A program made the translations under genes and the position numbers. Shown piece after piece: positions 8,649 to 16,418 of a stretch of DNA of 64,000 bases. The number at the start of each line of letters is the position of its first letter. Positions within the stretch are counted from its first letter, which is position 1. The notes under the pieces were generated by a model, which made no database searches, was not told where the DNA came from, and was given only the letters and a program-made list of their open reading frames with translations. Source of the DNA: Candidatus Cloacimonetes bacterium 4572_55 (GTDB taxonomy: Bacteria; 4572-55); assembly GCA_002084765.1 (NCBI GenBank), contig NBMB01000017.1, positions 6,699-70,698 of the forward strand. Direction: 5' to 3'.

Positions 8649-8743
8649 AAAAAAAATACCACTGACGAGATACTCACACGACCCCCTTGTTATTTGAAGG
8701 ATTCGCCCTCAACCCTTGCGCGTTTTTGCATTCGTCAGTGGTA
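8649..8743 (-). ncRNA. Candidate structured RNA or 3' UTR element closed by a 12-bp stem
   Basis: On the minus strand TACCACTGACGA (8743-8732) pairs perfectly with TCGTCAGTGGTA (8668-8657) across a 63-base interior, and the closing arm is followed at once by eight T residues (8656-8649). The interior can form its own stem, AAGGGTT with AATCCTT, giving a branched fold. It lies 34 bases beyond the stop of the TolB-like gene and before a second terminator. No known RNA family was recognised. It could be a processed 3' UTR RNA, an independent small RNA, a miniature inverted-repeat element, or only an elaborate terminator. Confidence 0.45.
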
Positions 8744-8777
8744 GTAACCCTAATAAACGGCTACAGTTATATTTATA

Positions 8778-10040
8778 TCAGAAGTTTTTCATTTTGTCAA
8801 CAACTTTTTTTTGTCCAGTTCCATTTGGATTCATTATCCATATCTCCGAGTATGGGAAGGACTTCCCCACCCCCTGCCGTATAAAAGCCACCTTATCTTT
8901 GGTCGGGGAGACTGCCGCCTCTGTGACATTTCCCATCTGAGTCAATTGGATCAGAAAGGAGTCCTTTCGATTAAACTCCCAGATATTTCCTCGATGCAGA
9001 TAAAACCCAGTTTTTGCTCGTTTATCCCGATTTGTCGGGTTGAAAGGATAGACCGTGACCGGCTGATTGGTATTATACCATTTGGGGATCATATTTGTTT
9101 TTTGGATAACCTGTTCTCCACTCTGCAGATCCACAATGTGAATCTGCTCGTCCCGAATATAAATCAACCAGCTGTCCTCTGTGATATGCGGATCCTGAAT
9201 AATTTCGTGGGCAAGACAAAATTTCTCCAGACGGTTGAGATAAAGAATCCATGTCGAAGGGCTTTCCGCGACACCGTCTCCATTTTTATCCTCCAGTAGG
9301 GCGATCAATATCATATTCGGGTCAGAAAACCACCGGAACCAAACCAATTTTACCTGCTGAAAATAGCGTCCCTCAAGAGCCGAGTTCTGGTGATCCACAA
9401 AAATATCGCTCAACTCTCCGAACGCTGACTTAACAACGAGACGTTTTCGGATATCCGGTGAGATAAAGTCATTTTTCCGGGAGGAATTTGGATCAGAATA
9501 GACCGCGTTCGACCAGAATTCACTGAGCTGATTGTCCTTTAGATTCCTGGCGGAATAGACCAGTTCCTTTGATTTCTGATGAAACTTAAATCTCCACATC
9601 TCGTACCGTTCCGGTGCCCGACGACGGGCTATATAATAAAAGGACGACCCGTCTTTTCCATACTGCATGTCAATCAAACGGTCGGACGCTGTCGGATCCT
9701 TGAACAAAAGCAAATCTGTCTTTTTCCAACGACCGATTTCGGTTCGATACACGCCGAACATATCTTTGAATATAATTTCCTGTCCATCTGGAGAGATCCG
9801 CAACCGATTCGCACGGGGAGTCAGACAGACCCGAGACCGACGATACAGGTCGTAGCTGAGCAGGTCCTGACGATTCGATTGATCCTCGCCTTGATACGAA
9901 TCCATAGTGTATGCGATCCGAGAACCATCCGAGGACCAGATGAGTTGGGTGTACATGGCAAACGTATTGTCAGCCGCGTCCACAACAATCGCTCGAATAA
10001 GAAAGATTACAACAATCCATAAAAATCCATATATTTTCAT
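8778..10040 (-). CDS. Exported TolB/PD40-like beta-propeller protein
   Basis: 420 residues with a signal peptide (MKIYGFLWIVVIFLIRAIVV, probable cleavage after VDA) and repeated propeller blades of the PD40 type: IWSSDGSRIAYT, LRISPDGQEIIFK, DMQYGKDGSSFYYI and, near the end, VSPTKDKVAFIRQG with IWIMNPNGTGQ. The EDKNGDG segment near the middle looks like a metal-binding loop. The protein is therefore periplasmic or surface exposed and probably a binding platform; it is not TolB itself since no Tol-Pal genes are nearby and the TolB N-terminal domain is missing. I chose ATG 10040 because AAGGA lies ten bases upstream; a longer reading would overlap tsaB and lose the signal peptide position. Confidence 0.8.
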   Translation of the reverse strand: MKIYGFLWIVVIFLIRAIVVDAADNTFAMYTQLIWSSDGSRIAYTMDSYQGEDQSNRQDLLSYDLYRRSRVCLTPRANRLRISPDGQEIIFKDMFGVYRTEIGRWKKTDLLLFKDPTASDRLIDMQYGKDGSSFYYIARRRAPERYEMWRFKFHQKSKELVYSARNLKDNQLSEFWSNAVYSDPNSSRKNDFISPDIRKRLVVKSAFGELSDIFVDHQNSALEGRYFQQVKLVWFRWFSDPNMILIALLEDKNGDGVAESPSTWILYLNRLEKFCLAHEIIQDPHITEDSWLIYIRDEQIHIVDLQSGEQVIQKTNMIPKWYNTNQPVTVYPFNPTNRDKRAKTGFYLHRGNIWEFNRKDSFLIQLTQMGNVTEAAVSPTKDKVAFIRQGVGKSFPYSEIWIMNPNGTGQKKVVDKMKNF

Positions 10041-10057
10041 TTTGATTTTATCCTTTT

Positions 10058-10777
10058 TTATCCATGTTTTTCTACCCATTTGATTTCCGCTTCTGATTTT
10101 CGCAAATAAAACGGTTCCAGATTTACCACATCCTCTATTTTTCCCTGACGCAACCGCTCCATGCCGAGGTACGCCACGGTCCCTGCTTGAGGATGCCCGG
10201 CAAAACCCAGAGCAATCAACGCCCTTCCAGGAAGATATTTTTTAATCCGGGGCAGATATGCCTTCGCGCCGTCGCCAGAGAAAATCACGGGCTCAGAAAA
10301 ATTTTCAGCCAAACCCTTGAGAAAAATGTCCGGCGGAATAGCCTGTGGAGGACTGAGTTCGCGCAACGAATTTTTTCCATCACCATGAATCCAATCCGCA
10401 TAAAGTGCTGTGTATATCTCCTTTTTTCGGGCGTCCAAGCAGGGGCAGATCAAATGACCTGTGGTCAAAAATCGCGTGGCCATGGCTCGCAAGGTGGATA
10501 CTGCGACGACCGGCAGACCGGTTGAAAAACTTAAGCCTTTTATCGTAGAAAGACCGATGCGCAGACCGGTGAACGATCCTGGACCTATGGAGATCGCTAA
10601 TCCGTCAAGATCGATAAATCTCAGCCCTGAATGGTGTAATATTGTATCGATCGCAGAGAGCAGACGCTCCGAATGGGTCGCCCGAACGTTCAAGCTATAT
10701 TCCGCAATCAGCGAGCAATCTTCTTGAATCGCCGCGCTTCCCTGCATGGAGGCGGTTTCAATCGCTAAAATTCGCAT
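10058..10777 (-). CDS. tsaB: tRNA threonylcarbamoyladenosine biosynthesis protein TsaB
   Basis: 239 residues, the non-catalytic ASKHA-fold partner of TsaD in forming t6A at position 37 of ANN-decoding tRNAs. It starts MRILAIETASMQGSAAI, then has THSERLL, the signature ISIGPGSFTGLRIGLSTIKG and LDARKKEIYTALY, all typical of TsaB. It lacks the full HxxxH metal site of TsaD, as expected. The start overlaps the end of tsaE by 20 bases, so the two t6A genes are coupled; tsaD and tsaC are not in this window. Confidence 0.94.
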   Translation of the reverse strand: MRILAIETASMQGSAAIQEDCSLIAEYSLNVRATHSERLLSAIDTILHHSGLRFIDLDGLAISIGPGSFTGLRIGLSTIKGLSFSTGLPVVAVSTLRAMATRFLTTGHLICPCLDARKKEIYTALYADWIHGDGKNSLRELSPPQAIPPDIFLKGLAENFSEPVIFSGDGAKAYLPRIKKYLPGRALIALGFAGHPQAGTVAYLGMERLRQGKIEDVVNLEPFYLRKSEAEIKWVEKHG

Positions 10778-11237
10778 CCAAATACTCCTGAAAACAATGA
10801 AAATCTCGGTTCGAAAAATGATGAAGCACTATCGACAATTCGCGCCTAAAGGCTGAGATCAGATCAAGCTCTATCTCGATCCGACAGTCGGGAAAATAAT
10901 CTGCGGCTCTCTCTGCCCACTCGACAATCGTGATCCCGCCGCCCCAAAAATATTCCTCATAACCCAGCTCTTCCAGTTCGCTCATATCTCCTAATCGAAA
11001 AAGGTCAAAATGATAAACCGGAATTTCTCCCTCATAAATATTGATAATAGTGTATGTCGGACTGTTTACGTAGTCGAGAATCCCCAATCCCTGACAAATC
11101 CCCTGTGTAAAAAGCGTCTTCCCAGAACCGAGGGTTCCGATAAGTGCTATAAAATCCCCGGGAGCCAGATATTTTGCCAATTCCTTTCCGAGTTCCAGCG
11201 TTTTTTCCGGTGAATTCGTCACAACCGTTTGTTTCAT
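10758..11237 (-). CDS. tsaE: tRNA threonylcarbamoyladenosine biosynthesis ATPase TsaE
   Basis: 159-residue P-loop ATPase of the t6A complex. The Walker A motif is GTLGSGKT at about 34-41, followed by SPTYTIINIYEG, VYHFDLFRL and VEWAERA, the invariant features of the family. It is slightly longer than the typical 150 residues because of a C-terminal tail. It is upstream of and overlaps tsaB. A copy of the intergenic repeat family begins 12 bases upstream of the start codon. Confidence 0.95.
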   Translation of the reverse strand: MKQTVVTNSPEKTLELGKELAKYLAPGDFIALIGTLGSGKTLFTQGICQGLGILDYVNSPTYTIINIYEGEIPVYHFDLFRLGDMSELEELGYEEYFWGGGITIVEWAERAADYFPDCRIEIELDLISAFRRELSIVLHHFSNRDFHCFQEYLDANFSD

Positions 11238-11249
11238 AATTTTACCTTA

Positions 11250-11334
11250 TCACGGGATTCGGTCCGCAGATTACGTAGATTATCGTAGATTAAGAATTGA
11301 CAATTAAAGAGTTATATGGCTCCTTATTATAGCT
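11250..11334 (+). repeat. Intergenic CGCAGATTA repeat, copy A
   Basis: Reads TCACGGGATTCGGTCCGCAG on the plus strand, then two degraded 10-base units (GTAGATTAT, GTAGATTAA), the AT-rich half GAATTGACAATTAAAGAGTT and finally the 15-mer CTCCTTATTATAGCT at 11320-11334. It occupies most of the gap between asnB and tsaE. Confidence 0.8.
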
Positions 11335-11371
11335 CTTCTCTCTATTCTCTGTTATCAGAGGAAAGGATTTA

Positions 11372-13366
11372 TTAAAAATCATCCACGTCTTTTTTCTCGA
11401 TAAATTGCTCGTGGAGAATATGAGTCGTGAGCAGAGACGTCAACGCCATTTCCTCTGTGGGGCTAACCGTCCGTCCATCTCGATAGCCGCGCTCGCATTT
11501 TTTCCTCAGATTTCCGACAAACTCAGGGTTGAAATACCCTCTTTTTTTTGTATAGTTCACGTCCAATAATTCCGTAGCGTAATCTGGAGCTTGGGGATGA
11601 AAAAGGGAGGGAAGGATCGGCGCGCGATAGGGTTGTTTGTCCCTTTTGACCACTGCGGGCGGAACTTTGTCGGCGAACATCTTCTTTAATAGATATTTTT
11701 CGTTCAAGCCCAAAATTTTATATTGATCTGGTATGCGCGCGCTCAGCTCGATCAGACGGTGATCTAAGAATGGAAAACGTCCTTCCACCCCATTGGCGGC
11801 CATCATTCGGTCGCCCTGGGATGATATGAGATAACTACTGAGAAAGGTCTCGATCTCGATATATTGAGCCTTTGCGAGCGGGGAACATTGATCAAAATCC
11901 GGCGGAAGGGAGAGGCGATATTTTTCTATCGCGTCACATCGCGGCGACGCGCTCGCAGAAATATTTTCAAGAATATCTGGAGAGAGAAATCGCATGATCC
12001 GTTCTCCGTTATGCCAGCGTATCAGGTGGGAATAGTGAGGCAAATGCGTCTCTTCCATCCCTTTTCTAAAAAAATTTTTCAGAAATCGATACGTGCGATC
12101 CGGCTCTTTCAGCAAATAAGGATAAAGCCGTTTGATCAGAAGTGGACGACGCTCAGATTCCGGTTGTCTCGCCCAGAAGTGCCGCAGTTTATTCTCCCGA
12201 AAAATATTATATCCGCCAAAAACCTCATCTGCGCCCTCTCCAGTGATCACCACTTTTATTCGGCTGTCCGAGACCAGACCGGATAATTGCATGAGAGGAC
12301 CTGGGGCTGATCGCAACAGAGGCTTTTCCGCATGTCTAACCACTCGCGGCAGGTCAAGCACTATGTCGCTATGAGAGCTGACGATGGAGCTATGATCTGT
12401 CCCGAAAAATTGGACAGCTTGCTCTTGATAGCGGGTTTCGTCATAGTCTGGGTCTTGAAATTGGAGCGAAAATGTCTGCAAAGGAGAACGGGTATGCTCC
12501 AAAATCATAGAAACCGTCGCGGAAGAGTCCAGCCCTCCGGAAAGATACGCGGCAACCGGTACGTCGGAACGGAGCCTGATCCGGGTTGCGTCCACCAAAA
12601 GTTCATACGCTTCCTGGAGATAGTCGTCAAAACTGCGATTTTTTTCTAACTGAGAGAGAGGGATCGACCAGTAACGCACAGGTTGCAGACGCGTCTGATT
12701 TTCCTCTTTTTTTGTATGAATCATAAGATAATGCGCGGGCGGAAGTTCCCACACATCTCGGAATGGGGTCTGGGGAGCTAAGGGTGCCCAGAATGTGAAA
12801 AGTTGGGAGAAAAGCTGAGGGTCTATCTCCAACTTGACTCCCGGATACGGAAGAAATGATTTGATCTCCGATGCGAAAAGAAGCGCGTCGTCCTGCCGAG
12901 TGTAATATAAAGGACGAATACCAACCCGATCTCGAGCAAGAAATAGCCGCTGTTTGGGACTGTCCCATAAAGCAAACGCGAACTGACCATTCAGCCGTTT
13001 CAGGCAGTCAACTCCCCACTGGATATAGGATTGGAGCAACACTTCCGTATCCGATGCGGTGCGAAAAGAGACGCCCAGGCTCTGCAGTTCTCGGCGCAAC
13101 TCAATATAGTTGAATATCTCGCCATTAAAGATTATGCAATAACTTCCGTCCGGCGAACTCATGGGCTGCCGACCCGTTGACAAGTCAATGATCGAGAGGC
13201 GAGCGTGTCCAAATCCTACCGGACCTTGTATCTGTGCGCCGGACTCATCGGGTCCGCGATGGCGAATCATATCGATCATTTTTTCCAAAATTTCTCGGTC
13301 CACCACTTCGTTTTTTTCCGCGTGATCGGGAAAATTGAATTTGAGATAGCCGCAGATTCCACACAT
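11372..13366 (-). CDS. asnB: Asparagine synthetase (glutamine-hydrolysing)
   Basis: 664 residues. An N-terminal class II glutamine amidotransferase domain releases ammonia, and a C-terminal ATP-pyrophosphatase domain activates aspartate. The start must be the ATG at 13366, giving MCGICGY, because Cys2 becomes the N-terminal nucleophile; AGGA lies ten bases upstream. Other visible motifs are RGPD, FNGEIFNY, SDTEVLL, and the P-loop-like LSGGLDSSA at about 275-283, then ITGEGADEVFGGY and RFPFLDHRL. The length is between B. subtilis AsnB/AsnO and the 'exosortase-associated' asparagine synthases, so a role in modifying a surface or cell-wall substrate rather than free asparagine remains possible. 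Confidence 0.93.
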   Translation of the reverse strand: MCGICGYLKFNFPDHAEKNEVVDREILEKMIDMIRHRGPDESGAQIQGPVGFGHARLSIIDLSTGRQPMSSPDGSYCIIFNGEIFNYIELRRELQSLGVSFRTASDTEVLLQSYIQWGVDCLKRLNGQFAFALWDSPKQRLFLARDRVGIRPLYYTRQDDALLFASEIKSFLPYPGVKLEIDPQLFSQLFTFWAPLAPQTPFRDVWELPPAHYLMIHTKKEENQTRLQPVRYWSIPLSQLEKNRSFDDYLQEAYELLVDATRIRLRSDVPVAAYLSGGLDSSATVSMILEHTRSPLQTFSLQFQDPDYDETRYQEQAVQFFGTDHSSIVSSHSDIVLDLPRVVRHAEKPLLRSAPGPLMQLSGLVSDSRIKVVITGEGADEVFGGYNIFRENKLRHFWARQPESERRPLLIKRLYPYLLKEPDRTYRFLKNFFRKGMEETHLPHYSHLIRWHNGERIMRFLSPDILENISASASPRCDAIEKYRLSLPPDFDQCSPLAKAQYIEIETFLSSYLISSQGDRMMAANGVEGRFPFLDHRLIELSARIPDQYKILGLNEKYLLKKMFADKVPPAVVKRDKQPYRAPILPSLFHPQAPDYATELLDVNYTKKRGYFNPEFVGNLRKKCERGYRDGRTVSPTEEMALTSLLTTHILHEQFIEKKDVDDF

Positions 13367-13672
13367 AGAAATTGATTCCTTGTTTATATCGAATATATCG
13401 AAAAATTTAGAAAAGAATTCGTATCCCGACAAAGTTTACGATAATAAGGCAAAAATTTAAAGTCTTTTTTGTTTGCCATCTAAAAAAATTTGGATATTTT
13501 TCGATGATTTTAATTTGAATAGGACAGGTTAAAAAAATTTATAGGATTTTTTTCGACCAGGTTTACCAAGAAGGAGAGCTTCTTCTTTGATATGACACAA
13601 CTTGTGTTTAAAATCCGACAATTAGCTGACTGTTTGCGCTGGATGGATCAAATATGCTCGTAAATTTAACCC

Positions 13673-13701
13673 TTGACATCATAAAACAAAAATCTTATTT
13701 T
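13673..13701 (+). promoter_or_regulatory. Candidate sigma-70 promoter for the WecA-like gene
   Basis: TTGACA at 13673-13678 and TATTTT at 13696-13701 are separated by 17 bases. If used, the transcript would carry a leader of about 275 bases before the start codon. Confidence 0.5.
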
Positions 13702-13897
13702 TAGAAGGATTTAGAATTGGTCTGGTTGGAGAAAATATCTGAGAAAATATTGGAGGAATTATTGGTACTTTGCTAACGATTGCTTAAAGGCACTATTGCC
13801 AGGATCTGAATTTTTTTTAATATAGCTTAAGGCTGTTTCATATTTGTTGTGTCTGCAAGTTGAATCTCGTTGGCGGGTAGCGGTATATCTTTGTATC

Positions 13898-13956
13898 TAT
13901 CTATTAAGATAGAAAATAGAGAACTATCCGTTTTTGGGGGCTCTCTATTTTTTTTT
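13898..13956 (+). promoter_or_regulatory. Attenuator-like hairpin in the leader of the WecA-like gene
   Basis: AAAATAGAGA at 13913-13922 pairs perfectly with TCTCTATTTT at 13942-13951, and T residues continue to 13956: an intrinsic terminator ending about 24-30 bases before the start codon, upstream of the gene it would control. A second small hairpin, CTATCT with AGATAG, lies directly 5' of it and could compete. This arrangement suggests premature termination controls expression, but no known riboswitch was recognised in the leader. Confidence 0.6.
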
Positions 13957-13985
13957 CATTTTCTCTAATCCAGGAGGTTATGCCT

Positions 13986-15047
13986 GTGACGTATATTATG
14001 GTTTTTTTAGGCGCGCTGATCAGCTCACTGCTCATAACGCCGACAATAATTCGATTGGCTCACAAACTGAATATATTGGATATTCCCAATCCCAAAAATC
14101 CAGGGAAAATTCACAAAGACCCTATCGCCTTAATGGGCGGTCTTGCAATTTACCTATCCATTTTATTAATAAGCTGTATTTTTTTAGAATTAAGTTTTAA
14201 ACTCGTCGGCATTTTTATCTCCATGACCGTCTTGCTGGCATTGGGAATCGCGGACGATCTGAGGAACCTGGATTACCGGTTTCGATTATGGGTTCAATTC
14301 GCGGTCGCGCTCGCTATCATTTTTATATTAGATATAAAGATCGAATTTCTCGCTGACTATCCGCTGATAGGCTATCCACTGACACTTTTGTGGATTATCG
14401 GCGTGACCAACGCGCTGAATCTCATGGATAATGTAGACGGCGCGACCAGTGGCGTTAGCTTTCTTGCATCCGCGGGTCTGTTCATATTTGCTTGGATCAA
14501 CCAGGATGCGCTCTCTGCAGTGATCTCTCTTGCATTAGCCGGCTCCTGCCTGGGATTTCTCTACTTCAACTTCAAACCCGCCTCTATATTTCTCGGCGAT
14601 ACAGGCAGTCTCCTTTTGGGCGTCACATTAGCCACCCTGGCGTTAATGGAGACGCGATATTTCTCGCTCTCTTTCAACCATGCCCTTATCCTTCCTTTTG
14701 TGATCGGCGTGCCGATATTCGACACCACTCTTGCCACCTTGCTGCGGCTATATCACAGACGACCGATCTATATGGCGGACAAAAGCAATCTCACTTATCG
14801 GCTTTTCGAGATGGGATTCTCCCAGGTAGAGACCGTAATTATCGAATACGTCATGGCCGTATTTTTTATCGGAAGTGGATTTTTGCTCTGGAGGTCCAGC
14901 CCGGCTCAAAGCCTATTGATTGTTCTGGGCGTCGGTTCGCTTGCGATCCTATTCGGACTCCGATGCGCCAGCGCGGGGAAGACCGAGAAAAAGATCGCAA
15001 CCCAGAGACTTGTCACATCACGAGCGCGTAGCCGCGCGCATTATTGA
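13986..15047 (+). CDS. WecA/MraY-family glycosyl-1-phosphate transferase
   Basis: About 353 residues with roughly ten membrane segments. It transfers a sugar-1-phosphate from a UDP-sugar to undecaprenyl phosphate at the inner membrane, the first step of O-antigen or related glycan assembly. Family signatures: GKIHKDPIALMGGLAIYL, GIADDLRNL, TNALNLMDNVDGATSGVSF, FLGDTGSLLLG and DTTLATLLRLYHRRPIYMAD, which contains the HRRP-type loop. It belongs to the WecA/TagO side rather than MraY because the cell-wall cluster is absent and the loop matches. AGGAGG at 13972-13977 is only two bases from the ATG at 13980 but eight from the GTG at 13986, so the GTG is favoured. It probably works with the rhamnose genes at 22-26 kb. 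Confidence 0.9.
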   Translation: MTYIMVFLGALISSLLITPTIIRLAHKLNILDIPNPKNPGKIHKDPIALMGGLAIYLSILLISCIFLELSFKLVGIFISMTVLLALGIADDLRNLDYRFRLWVQFAVALAIIFILDIKIEFLADYPLIGYPLTLLWIIGVTNALNLMDNVDGATSGVSFLASAGLFIFAWINQDALSAVISLALAGSCLGFLYFNFKPASIFLGDTGSLLLGVTLATLALMETRYFSLSFNHALILPFVIGVPIFDTTLATLLRLYHRRPIYMADKSNLTYRLFEMGFSQVETVIIEYVMAVFFIGSGFLLWRSSPAQSLLIVLGVGSLAILFGLRCASAGKTEKKIATQRLVTSRARSRAHY

Positions 15048-15064
15048 CGTTTGTTGGGATATTT

Positions 15065-16147
15065 TCATATCTCCACCGTGAAAATAGAGCCAGAGGGCGC
15101 ATTTTGGAAAAGGGAAATTGTTCCGCCGTGGGCTTTGACAACAGTCTTACAAAACGCTAATCCGAAGCCCACTTGGGCCACTCCCATATTTTTCAAAGAA
15201 GGAATCTGGCTGATCTCGAAGATACGATAATGATATTCAGGCGGGATAGTTTCCCCGTCGTCAATCAATCGGATACGCAATGAAAGGTCATCTTCATCAC
15301 TCTCGGGGAATTCTATGACAAGCTGAATCTGGCGGGCGTGAGAATGCTCAATTACATGAAAAAGAAGGTTGTCCATCATGCGTCGAAACAAAATTTTATC
15401 CATACTGACGATCTGTCCCTGCCCGTTGAAATCAAACGTCAATTCAATCCCTTTTAATCCAGCGGCTTTTTGGTAGAACTGTCCCACGTCTGTGATCATC
15501 TCCGGAATATTCACATTGGTATAGCTGAGAATCAATTGCCCTGATTTCATTCTCGTCATCAGCATCACGTCGTCGATATAGCCGTTCAGTCGATAGGCGT
15601 CTTGATAAATTTGATCCCCGTAATTTTGTATGGAGTCGGCGAAATCAACCATTTTTCGTATGGCGTCCGCGCCTAATAAAATATTGGATAGAGGCGCGCG
15701 CATCTCTTTGATCAATATATTGGACAGATCCTCGCGCAGTTTCAACGAATCCTGAAGTTCATCGTATTGCTTCTTAATCCGCAACATGGAGCGCACCCTG
15801 GCGCGTAGCTCAACGCCTCGAATCGGCTTGGTTAAAAAATCGTCAGCACCCGCGTCTAATCCCCGCGCCAAGTCCTCCTTGGTGTCCAACGCGGTCAACA
15901 AAATAATCGGAATATGCTGCCAGTTCTTTTGTCGTTTCACATACCAACATAACTCAAACCCATTCATCTCCGGCATCATCACGTCCATCAATATCACATC
16001 CACATCATTTTTTCGAAGCCGCTCCAGTGCCTCCCGACCGCTTTCAGCAGACAGCAGTTGATAGCCTTCCCTATGTAATAATCCAGTCGCGGTCTCTTGC
16101 GCATGAGGCTCGTCATCGATAATCAACACAATATTTTTATCTTCCAT
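15065..16147 (-). CDS. Receiver-histidine kinase-like protein with degenerate catalytic boxes
   Basis: 360 residues, soluble. An N-terminal receiver domain (1-125) is intact, with DDE at 11-13, phosphoacceptor D55 in ILMDVMMPEMNGFE and K107 in TKPI. A linker helix leads to a HisKA-like region where the phosphorylated histidine is replaced by lysine: IKEMRAPLSN, K147, compared with SHDMRN in the paralogue at 39492-40742. The ATPase-like domain (about 215-360) also deviates: the N box reads MDNLLFHVIEH with His at the second asparagine position, and the G1 box reads DDGETI instead of DNGxGI. GFGLAFCKTVVKAHGG is present. It is probably a receiver-controlled pseudokinase or scaffold, not an active autokinase. 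It converges with the WecA-like gene, leaving only 17 bases. Confidence 0.85.
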   Translation of the reverse strand: MEDKNIVLIIDDEPHAQETATGLLHREGYQLLSAESGREALERLRKNDVDVILMDVMMPEMNGFELCWYVKRQKNWQHIPIILLTALDTKEDLARGLDAGADDFLTKPIRGVELRARVRSMLRIKKQYDELQDSLKLREDLSNILIKEMRAPLSNILLGADAIRKMVDFADSIQNYGDQIYQDAYRLNGYIDDVMLMTRMKSGQLILSYTNVNIPEMITDVGQFYQKAAGLKGIELTFDFNGQGQIVSMDKILFRRMMDNLLFHVIEHSHARQIQLVIEFPESDEDDLSLRIRLIDDGETIPPEYHYRIFEISQIPSLKNMGVAQVGFGLAFCKTVVKAHGGTISLFQNAPSGSIFTVEI

Positions 16148-16327
16148 AAAATCTCCTTTAAATTGATATTTGGAATAATTTTTTTAAAATTGAGAAGATA
16201 AATAAATTGGTAGAATTATGAATTTGGTCGCACGAATTCAAGGTATAAAAAAAAACGAATCTGTCAACAGTTTTTTCTGACGCCCGTCAAAAGGTTTTTT
16301 GAATCCATACCACATTTAAAGAAAGCC

Positions 16328-16354
16328 TTGACAAATTCGACGAATCGGTATAAG
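16328..16354 (+). promoter_or_regulatory. Candidate promoter for the DUF5683-like gene
   Basis: TTGACA at 16328-16333 and TATAAG at 16349-16354 with a 15-base spacer, about 65 bases before the ATG at 16419. A GCTCGAAAGAGC hairpin with a GAAA loop lies in the predicted leader at about 16364-16375. Confidence 0.5.
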
Positions 16355-16418
16355 TTCAGAAAAGGCTCGAAAGAGCGGCTTTATCATCCTTTAATCCTTA
16401 GAGATCGGCTGTGACTCA

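Larger units (their letters stand above)
13367..13985 (+). other. Long AT-rich leader/intergenic region before the WecA-like gene
   Basis: This divergent gap between asnB and the WecA-like gene holds a promoter-like pair (13673-13701), about 200 bases of predicted untranslated leader and an attenuator-like terminator (13913-13956). A 24-codon reading frame starting at the ATG at 13592 lacks a well-spaced ribosome-binding site and is not called. The first 220 bases, nearest asnB, are very AT-rich and show only a weak hairpin around 13571-13583 (GAAG against CTTC). Confidence 0.5.

Noticed and set aside
13592-13666. 24-codon frame starting MTQLVFKIRQ in the leader of the WecA-like gene
   Set aside because: The purine-rich sequence is too far upstream and the predicted promoter lies after it.
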